NCBI GenBank assembly: GCA_030272155.1
Contig: CP126198.1
Location: 1,860,001 to 1,924,000 of the forward strand
Direction of reading: 5' to 3'
Length of the DNA: 64,000 nucleotides
From: Tetradesmus obliquus
Taxonomy: Eukaryota > Chlorophyta > Chlorophyceae > Sphaeropleales > Scenedesmaceae
Part shown: piece after piece, positions 55,555 to 64,000 of the stretch
How positions within the stretch are numbered: the stretch's first letter is position 1
Layout: each line of letters opens with the position of its first letter
Translations under genes and position numbers: made by a program
The notes under the pieces: generated by a model
What the model was told of the DNA's origin: nothing
Seen by the model: the letters and a program-made list of their open reading frames with translations, nothing else
Database searches by the model: none

Positions 55555-56538
55555 GCCCTGACCCCCTGGGCAGGTGGATGTGGCAGCACGGGAGGTATTG
55601 GGTGTCGTGGGGGTGTTTTAGTTGAAGAGTGTAGCTGTGCTGGAGGAATGCTGCACGGCTGTGCAGCTGCTGTGTGCTGGTGGGATGCAAGGTGGAGAGT
55701 GTCAGGTGTGCTCCCTGCTGCAGTCAAGACGGGCCTAGCCTGGCCTGGCCTGGCTGAGTCAGCCGCAACGCATAGCACGAAAAGAAAAAAACAGAATTAT
55801 CTACTGCTTTGAGGCAGGCCATGGTCTGAGGGTTTGACCAGTGATCATGCTAGCAGCGGAAGAACTCTGTGTGGTTGAGCAGTCAAACAGTTGCTGCTTT
55901 GGCAGAAGTGCCATCAGCCCTGCCTGTGCCACAGGCATATATGGGGCTGTGTGTACCTGCCAACACTGTTCACAGCCTACTCAGCCGCTCACACATGCAC
56001 ATGCAACATGCATGCAGTGTTTTGGTTGACGAGGTGATACTCTCGCCTTGTAACATCAGAGAGCGCTGCTGCTGCTAGCCGTTTGATGTGCTTGGTACGG
56101 CTGTGGTACGCTGGAATATCCATGTGGTGGGGCCCCCTTCTAGATGTGTGGTTCAGCAATAGGTTGCATTCAGCTATTGCAAGATGGCGTTCCTGCAACC
56201 GATCAGCAACTCTTCTTACTATACCAGCTCCAGCGGCACAAGCGCACGCTGCATGCTCAGGCTGAGCCCTGATACCCAGCAACACTTGTTACATTGCGCT
56301 TTGCCGTGTCGATTGCGTGCAGTCCCAGCAGAGCATCAGTGAGGCAAATATTGATTTGATCAATGATTGGTTGCTTGCCGTGCCCCTCCCTGATAGCAAT
56401 TGTATGCGTGGGCTCGGCACTACCGAAGTACGGATTATTGCCTGACATTCGATTATACAGCTACTTGCCGAACGTCAACTGGTCTGTCACCAGAAGCTTA
56501 TTGCATTCACTGCAACACCAGCGACAGCACACCCCAGC
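55555..56538. other. Intergenic region between CSP41b and NTAQ1
   Basis: No coding motif was recognised. The first 250 bp are probably the CSP41b 3' untranslated region. A TGGCCTGGCC pyramid of CCTGG repeats is present at about 55735-55755. Confidence 0.35.
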
Positions 56539-57097
56539 ATGGCCACAGCAACAACATCAGCAGCAGCGGCAGCAGCAGTCACCACTCCTGCAAGCCTGGA
56601 GCTGCTCAGCCGGCAGCAGTGCACCTACACAGCCTGTTATTGTGAGGAAAACGCCTATCACCTTCTAAAGCACCTCATACAGGCAGGCGGCAGGCCTGCA
56701 GACTCCTTGTTTGCTGTGTTCATCTCCAACAGCTGTGAAACAGTGAGTTGCCCGGCACAGCATCAGCACCTACTGTCCAGGTGTGGCCTGCAACTGTAGC
56801 GACTTCAGGATGTAGCATGTTCCAGACAAGTGCAGGTTTACCGTGAAACATGCAACATCCGTTGCTTGAAACACAGGATCAGCGCGAAGCAACCCCTATG
56901 CATGCTCAGCAGCTGCCTTTCTGAGGCAGCTGAATCCTTATCTGCTCCATGCTTTGCGCACAGCTACGTGTGTTGCCTATCATGCACTGACACACCGGCT
57001 GTGTTGCCTTACCGCAGATACCGCTTTGGAAGCAGCAGGCAAGCCAGCGGCAAGATGGGCTTGTCGTGTGGGACTACCATGCGGTAGTGCTCGAAGT

Positions 57098-57143
<46 letters not shown>

Positions 57144-58276
57144 CAGCAGGAGCAAGCACAGTGGCTGCAGCAGCCCGCTGCTCTGATTTGGGACCTGGAC
57201 ACAGTGCTGCCCTTCCCCTGCAGCTTCCAGCAGTATGCACAGCACGCACTGGCGACTGACAGCATTGTGCTGGCTCCGCAGTATGCTAGGTGGGTGGTGC
57301 AGCCTGCCACATCACCACTGGTACTACCAGTCAGTGACAGCGTCTGCACAGCAACAGCAAGCCAAAGCGGCAACAACAGCTGCCAGGCAGGCACCAGTTG
57401 CATGTGCAGTGCTTGACTGGTACTCGCTTTGTTGATGGGATGCAGCAGTTGAAGCACAGTTAACAGCAGCATGGTTGCAAGTACTCAACTAAGCAGCTGT
57501 TGCCAGCAGCTTTAAGCTGCTATGCATGCGGCTCATCTGCTGGCACACTGATGTTTCAGGTTGATCCTCTAGCAGTTGCCATGCCTTGCCTGTCCTGCAC
57601 CATCACCAATATGCTTCATGCTGCTGGTACCGCAGGTGCTACCGCATCGTGGCAGCTGGGGCTTTCCTGCAGCGCTTTGCATCTGACCGCAGCCACATGC
57701 GCCGGCCTGATGGCAGCTGGAGTTCCCCACCGCCACGCTACCAGTGTATTGTCGCACATGATGGTTGCACCAATAACCTGCACTGCTTCAGGTATGGGAT
57801 TACCAAGATTGTTAGGGCACGCGTTCAGCAGAGCACTCTTGAAGGAAGCAGCAGCCCACTAGCATGTGTAAGCAGTAGGTCTTGCTACACTGTCATTGCT
57901 TGATGCTGTTCAATTACAGATAATGGAGCGGGGGCTGCCTTGTGCAGCTCAGCAGTCAGGCGCCCCCTGCAGGAAATGCTGTAGTGCGCAGGGGCATATA
58001 TATATATACATGATTCTTGACTGTTTTTTCTTTTACTTTGATGGCAGGGACATGGGCACAGACACACTGGACCATGCAGCAAGAGAAGGAGCATCAACTG
58101 GCGGCATCACCTGGCCTGCGGCAGGACACAGCGGCATGCAAACCTGCTCTGGCATGGATGCAAGCTGGCAGGACATCGGCTTCTTGGCAAGCAGTTGCAA
58201 GTATGGGATTGTGCTGAACGAGCAGCAGCTGGTTGGTGCACTTCTGGGGGTACCCCCAGAGCTCTCAAACGGTTGA
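56539..58276 (+). CDS. NTAQ1: Protein N-terminal glutamine amidohydrolase (NTAQ1), 4 exons
   Basis: NTAQ1 deamidates N-terminal Gln of proteins to Glu, feeding the Arg/N-degron pathway in the cytosol or nucleus. Exons are 56539-56742, 57018-57289, 57636-57791 and 58048-58276, phase-consistent, 286 residues against about 205 in human. The catalytic triad is intact: Cys in YTACYCEENAYHL, His in VVWDYHAVVL (about residue 89), Asp in IWDLDTVLPFPCSFQQYAQ. ASDRSHMRRPDGSW and PPPRYQCI are conserved, and the C-terminal YGIVLNEQQLVGAL corresponds to the family's closing strand and helix. A run of 14 Gln codons sits between the catalytic His and Asp strands, and an Ala-rich N-terminus and an insertion in the last exon (about 40 residues) account for the extra length. 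Confidence 0.93.
57099..57140 (+). repeat. Coding (CAG)14 tract in NTAQ1
   Basis: Fourteen perfect CAG codons, continuing into an imperfect Gln/Glu stretch, in the sense strand of exon 2. Unlike the intronic tracts this one is translated. Confidence 0.92.
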
Positions 58277-58841
58277 AGCTGTGTAAGACAGTTCGAGGTT
58301 GTGCCTGCAGGACATGATTCTACAGGTGGGCAAAGCCGAAATCAGATGGTGATCATCGACTGTCAAAAACCGAGTGGCGGTGATGGCAGACTCTGACGCT
58401 AACGTTTCATCTCCGTGTGTACTGGCTCAGCAAACCCTAGCAGGGCTCAGGGCGGTCATCGTCAGTTTGAATTGCTGCACAAGACGACGGCTCCTGCTCA
58501 TGTGTCACATTGGATGTACGTCCTCAGATAAAACGACCTGGCGTGCTTTCATCGCTCGGAAGAGCTGTTCCCGCGCGACAGTTGTGTTCGTGTGCTTGGC
58601 CACTCGCCGGCATTGCAACGAGCGAGGAAGTATATAATATCATTTCAATAGCTTTGATGCTCTTCCTATGAAAGCCGCCGGCGTTGACAAGCCAAGGAGG
58701 CCTCAGCAGGGAGGGCACTCTTTTGGGGAAGATGGACAAGCTTGACACAGCTGTAAGCAACTAGCAGCAGGCATCATTGTGTTTGCCCCGTCAGTTGCTT
58801 GGACATATCTGGACACTCCTCATAAACGGCAGCCAAGTAAC
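58277..58841. other. Intergenic region upstream of the ABC transporter
   Basis: No gene is recognised. It is likely the NTAQ1 3' end and the ABC transporter promoter. A short AT-rich stretch, GTATATAATATCATTTCAAT, lies at about 58630. Confidence 0.4.
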
Positions 58842-61800
58842 ATGCCTGCTGGTTTCACTGATGCCCTGCTGCTGCAGCATAGTGAGAACTCCAACGACTG
58901 GTTTCCCAGAATCAGAGCTTTCAGACAAGACAGCAAAGACATAGAGCGTGCATCTTGGCCAGGAAACAGCCCACCTGTTGCTGGTGGAGCCTCGAACCAG
59001 GTTAAAGCTGGCATGCAACAAGCAGCTGCTATGACTGCTGGTGAAGCCACAGAACCCCACAGCAAGCGGGCCAGCTTCAATGTGCAAGCAGGGGCACTGT
59101 GGCGAAAGAACGTTGCGTACCAGCGGCGCAACATAGGCACCAATGTGTGTCTGCTTTGCGCGCCTATCCTCTTCTGCCTCGTGCTGCTGGTGCTTCAATC
59201 AGCTATTGGGAGGCTGCTCAAGGGCGAGCAGTCTGAGGTGGGTTGCCTGCTGCTCTTGTCGAAGCTGCAGCAGCAATTGTATCAACAGCATCATCAACTT
59301 GATGGCGCAGAAAACTGCAGTGTCCAGGGTGCAGACGAAACATGCTTAGCACAGGTGCACTATGCATTGGGTTTTGGCATCATGCATACAGCCGTTTTGG
59401 TACCCCAGTTTGGGCCCACCAAGTGCATCCCACGCCTGAAGCCTGCTATTCGTCATAGCACTGCTCAATTGCACAAGTGTAGCTACCAGCAGCTGCTGAA
59501 GATTTGTCGTGTGTCTGCTCCTGTGTGCAGTGTGGCTGCCAGTGTACGCGCTGCTGCTTCAATGGAGATCCCGGCAACTGCACGTCCATCACTCAAGGCA
59601 CCTGCCCCTACCAGTGCCTGCAGCACAACAAGAGCCACTGTGGTGTTGCCTTTTCGACGCCAGCTCAGTACCCATTCTGTGATCTTGATCACACATCCTC
59701 CTGGCCCGCAATCCTGCAGGTTAGAATCAGCAGCGCCTGCAAATCCTGCAAGCATGTGGTGTTGTGTGTGCACATATGTGCACTGCCAGCAGGTGTTCAA
59801 GTTGCAGTGCCCATGCGCTTAGCCCCAGCGTTGACATAGCTGCAGAACGCTGCTGCTGTCTGTGCCTGGCCTGCTTTGTTGGAGCAGTTAATGAGGAGCA
59901 GCTGATTTCCTGCAAGTAATTTTACCTCTCCACCATGCTCTCTCCTCCTGTGCGTGCTTGCAGACACCCTCAGAAGCTCACAGGGCAGCTTTATTCAAAC
60001 CCAAGGCCGCTCTGCTCTACACTGGCAATGATGGTGCGGCTGCACGCACACTTTCAGAGGGCATGCTTTCACCACCCTCGCTGACGCCAGCGATGCTGCT
60101 GGATGCCCAGACGTACTTGTCATCTTTCTCTGGTGACTTTGCACAATTGGAGCAGCAGCAGGGTGCAGGCACCGTGGTTCCTGGCGAGCTGCTTAGCCTC
60201 ATGGGCCTGCAACGGCTGGGCACCAGCAGCACAGTGAAGGCTGGACTGTACTTGGAGACAGCACTGATGGGGGTATGTTCTAGCTGCATGCGAGGTGGTA
60301 AAGAGTAGTTGCGTCAACAACACAGAAAGTATTCTGGTGTCTGCAGCAGTAGCAGCTTGCAGGATAGTGCTTGCAGGAAACAGGGTATGCCGTGCAGCTT
60401 GCGAAGTGCAGGACGCAGCTGTTGGGAGTGAACCTGTGGAGTACAGCCTGCACAGATGGGCAGAAACAGCTGCAACTCAAACTTCATTTCTGCAGCAGCA
60501 TCACATAGCAGGTTCCCCTACGATGTGCTGCTGCACGCAGCATGCCAGATCACAAGGGGTTGAGCAGGCTGCACGTGTATGCATATAGCAGGCCATCTCA
60601 CATGTGCGCCCATGTTCTGTTGTGGCTCCTGCAGGACAACCCTACACTGTATGCTCTTTGGCCAGATGGTACCTGCGCTCGCTTAGGGCTGGAGGGCACA
60701 GCCAACACCAGCCTGTCCACCATGCTGCATGCTATGGTCGATGCATCAAACACTCCCGCACTGGCTTCAGTTCTCAACGCGCGCCTTGACAACATCACTC
60801 AGAGCTTTGCAGGAAATGGCAGTACAGCATCAGCAGCGTCTCAGGTGAACAGTGAGCAGGGAATCCTGCTTGGCCTTCCTGTTCTCCAGGTAGCCATCAT
60901 AATGGCATTGAAGTCGTCATAGAGCGCAATATGAGCTTTGGTTGTGCTGCCAAGTGTGTATGGGGCCTGTGCTGGATATTGACGTGTCGGATTCGCTGCG
61001 CAGTGCACAATACTACACCTGCCGCTAACCTGCCTCACTTGCCTTCCTTTGAATGTGCGCAGATCACCAACCTCAAGATCAACTGCACTGATGTGGTGCT
61101 CCTCAAAGCATCAAATGCTGAGGAACTGCAGCGAACATTGTATTGTGGTTACTTTCAAGCCCGCTGCACTGGCAGCTCTGCCCCGAACGCCTACGCAGCT
61201 GCCTTTGACTGGCGCGACACAGGAGCCACTAAGTTTGCTCCTGACATGCTCTACAATGACACCTATGCGATGAAAGAGGAGTCGAGCACAGTACATGCAG
61301 CGTATCAAAGGCTGCCTCAGGTATGGCAGGGCAAGGCTGATGCGGTGTGCATGGATGCCTGGCCTCTGCTCTTGCCGCAAGAGGGCTGGCTGTCTTGCCT
61401 GCTCATCTGCATGGACAAGAGAATATGTTTGGAAGGTGCTTGCAACGCATGACTTTCGGGAGCACTGTAAAATGGGCGTTGTAAGTGCGTTACATGATCA
61501 TCCTGCCGCAAGCCTGCATTCACATGCTGTCAACTGCGGTAATGCTTGCAGGTGCTGAACATGGCAGTCAACAGCTGGTTGCAGAGCGTGCTTGGTGAGT
61601 AGTATTCAATCGTGCAGTGTTGGCTGCAATTGTACTAATTGGGTGCAATGCCTTCATGCCAGCCAGCTGCGTAGCTGCAGCAGCCCAGCTACAATGCCAT
61701 CTGCCCAGGTCGGATGTGAATTTCAGTGCTCAAACTTGCTGTCTGGCAGGCAGCTGCTGCTTTGATCACAGTGAAGCTGTTGTTGCCGCGTCGGTTGCTT

Positions 61801-64000
61801 GGCAATGCCTGAGCCACCCCCACTTGCACCATCTTGTCTTGATTTGGCAGGTGACAAGCTCGTTGCTGAGCTGGTGGGAGTGATGGACATGCCTAAGGTG
61901 CGTTATGCGGCTGGTATACACTGCTGGCATGCAGCAGCGTGCCTGTCAGTACCCGTGTGCACTACAAGCACCACTCGCGCATGTGCTTGTACATGCAGTG
62001 AAAACAGCCGGCAGCTTGAGCACCCACATGTGTGCCGAGACCAGCTTGACACTGTTTTCTGCTTCAGCACTTTCTCTCATGCTGGCCTCTGCCTGGCTGC
62101 TTGTCATGCCATGCAGTTTGCCAGCTCAGTCCACATGGACTTGAGTCTGCTGTTGGGGTCCATCTTCTGTACTTGGGTGGTGCAGATGCTGCTGCCTGTC
62201 TAGTAAGTGTGCTATGTTGAGCAACAGTTGAATAGTGCTTGTAATTCTGTATATTACCCGAAAATGCCAGCAGAAGGTGCTGTGCCTGCACTGCTTTGAG
62301 TTGTGCAGAGTGCAAAAATAGCAGCTGCCTGTGCCGCCAGCTGATGTACTCACAACAACCTGCGTTAGACAATAACTGCAAGGTGTGCTTGGACAGTTGG
62401 TGAACGCCCTAGTTGGTTGGATCAAGTGCTGCCCTGCCTGATGCATGCTGCGCTTTTCTTGTCCTGCAGTGTGATGCAGCTGGTGTATGAGAAAGAGAAC
62501 AGGCTGCGCATGATGATGAAGATGCACGGCCTTGGGGACGCCGCCTACTGGATTGTGACGTACGGCTGGTTTGCCGTGCTGTATGCGGCCTACATGATTG
62601 TGTTCGTCTTCTTTGGCAGTGTCATGGGCCTCAGCATATTCACGAAGAACGATTATGGTAAGCGCCCAGCCTGACATATTCCTCGCAAGCAATTTACTGC
62701 ACAGAAGAGGACATGTCGGTTGTGACTCTTTGGTGTGTCAGCTGCATACATGCCCATGCTAGCCTCAATTGCTGATGCGCTTTTGCAAAGGATCGCTGTG
62801 ATATGTGCCATTGCCGGCCTAAGCTCTTGCTGCCACAACTTGCTGCGCTGCAGGCATCCAGTTCATCTTGTACGCGCTGTTTGGCAACAACATGATCGCC
62901 TTCTCGTTCCTGATGAGCTGCATCTTCACCAGCAGCAGGACTGCGACAGTGTTTGCATACCTGCTGGTGTTCAGCAGTGGCCTGGTTGGCAGCCTTCTGC
63001 TTAGCCAGCTTGCCAATGGTGGCTACTGGTATGCAGACTTGCTGGAGTTCATTCCTTCGCTCGCACTGTACAGGTGGGTGTCTGGCTGCTACAGATGCTA
63101 CTGCTGCTGATGCATACCCACCTGCACCTTCCAAGAGACAACATATGGTCCAACTGGTAGCTTGTAGCTAAAAAGGTGTTTTACCACTGATGCTGTCTTC
63201 ATGTGTGTATGCGTTTGCAGGGGGGTTTATGAGCTGAACGAGTACTCTTCCCTGGCTGTGAACCGCAAGTCGTTTGGCCTGGCTGCTGCCAACTTGAGTG
63301 ACCCTCAGAATGGCATGAAGACCGTCTGGCTGATCCTTGGTGTGGAGTGGGTGATCTTCATGCTGGCAGCGTGGTACCTTGAGCAGGTGGGAGGGCTGTT
63401 GTTTTGTGCAGTGCCTCTTTGCACTTTGGGCCAAGCGGGGACAGGCAGGTGCATGCGTGCCACGCGCCGGGCAGCAAGAGTGGTCCTGCTGGAAGCATAC
63501 GTGCTGAGCACTCTCTGTGCAGCACGAAGCATAAGACACGGGACAGCACTGATCAATGTATGATGCCTGCATTGCATGTGCACCCACAGCAGTTGGACCG
63601 CCGATATATATCGGCCTAGATCGATCTTAGCTGTTACACGGCCCCTATATGTGAGTTGCTGCGTATCAACATGTGTGCAGGTGTACGCCAGTGGCACTGG
63701 CAACAAAAGGCACCCATTGTTCTTCCTTGAGTGGATGTGGCGCAGCAATGGCAGGAAGCAGCCTGCTCGCAAACATCGGGCCAGCAAAGACCTGAACCTG
63801 CCAACCATCAAGTCACCAATCAAGCAGGCGCTGCAGCTACCTCCAGCAGCAAGCCTGCCAGGCGTTGTGACAGTGCCAGCATCATCGCCGCCACCGTCAC
63901 CAGTGCTAGTAAAGCCTGGCGCCCTGCCACTGGTTGATGCGTCCAGCATTGCTGCTGCTGGCTGTGAGTGGCAGGAGCCTGCTGATGTGGCTGCTGAGAG
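58842..64000 (+). CDS. ABC transporter, subfamily A type, N-terminal part (runs off the window)
   Basis: The full protein would have ABC2-type membrane domains and nucleotide-binding domains; only the N-terminal membrane half lies here. Exons are 58842-59237, 59531-59719, 59964-60272, 60635-60844 (or to 60889, same phase), 61063-61320, 61552-61594, 61851-61897, 62117-62202, 62470-62657, 62854-63073, 63221-63386 and 63681 onward. The start was set at the first ATG of the open frame (MPAGFTDALLLQHSENSNDW). Features in order: a pre-membrane segment QAGALWRKNVAYQRRNIGTN and first membrane span (ILFCLVLLVLQSAIG), a large Cys-rich loop (CGCQCTRCCFNG, CPYQC) with NxS/T sites, then a cluster of membrane spans (LSLLLGSIFCTWVVQMLLPV, VTYGWFAVLYAAYMIVFVFF, FILYALFGNNMIAFSFLMSC) and the ABCA-typical EKENRLRMMMKMHGLGDAAY. 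The cytosolic region at the window end should lead into the ATP-binding domain. No junction arrays were seen. Confidence 0.88.

Noticed and set aside
58010..58022. TATATATATA as a promoter TATA box
   Set aside because: It lies within the last NTAQ1 intron, between phase-matched exons.

Overview
The window is nuclear DNA of a green alga (Chlorophyta), probably a core chlorophyte; I cannot name the genus. The evidence is two 5S rRNA genes of Chlorella-like sequence, nuclear genes for plastid proteins (a fibrillin, CSP41b, a thylakoid-lumen pentapeptide protein), plant-type farnesyltransferase beta and 14-3-3 genes, many short introns with GT/GC-AG borders, and CAG/CTG triplet runs throughout.

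Layout. 315-1723 (-) linker histone H1; 2127-5768 (-) EF-hand protein with a Gln-rich tail; 6076-7594 (+) plastid fibrillin; 9745-10908 (-) DUF1279/FAM210-type protein; 11911-12400 (-) tentative unknown exon; about 12.5-24.0 kb (+) a HAD-family cytosolic-type 5'-nucleotidase whose 2.1-kb intron holds two 5S rRNA genes; 25-27.2 kb (-) tentative gene with a targeting-type N-terminus; 27850-32035 (+) farnesyltransferase beta; 32925-35028 (+) 14-3-3; 36342-45839 (+) a giant Ala/Lys/Glu-rich protein of about 2,450 residues; 47801-49859 (-) thylakoid-lumen pentapeptide-repeat protein; about 50.1-50.6 kb (+) tentative small gene; 51031-55554 (+) CSP41b; 56539-58276 (+) protein N-terminal glutamine amidohydrolase; 58842 to the window end (+) an ABCA-type transporter, incomplete. 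The genes are housekeeping and plastid functions with no shared pathway.

The outstanding feature is that many splice junctions are tandemly duplicated. In the 5'-nucleotidase, CSP41b, FNTB, fibrillin and DUF1279 genes, segments of about 65-260 bp that straddle an intron/exon boundary are repeated 2 to 9 times, giving arrays of decoy acceptors (3' end of intron plus first part of exon) or decoy donors (last part of exon plus 5' end of intron). Only the copy joined to the rest of the exon yields a full-length protein. Neighbouring genes (14-3-3, H1, ABCA, the giant Ala-rich gene) show none. A second pattern is that introns often carry CAG runs just after the donor and CTG runs just before the acceptor on the sense strand, so intron ends could pair. 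Three GC-AG introns are also visible.

Exon borders were placed by eye, using splice consensus, conserved protein motifs and reading-phase arithmetic. All stated exon chains of the well-supported genes are phase-consistent.
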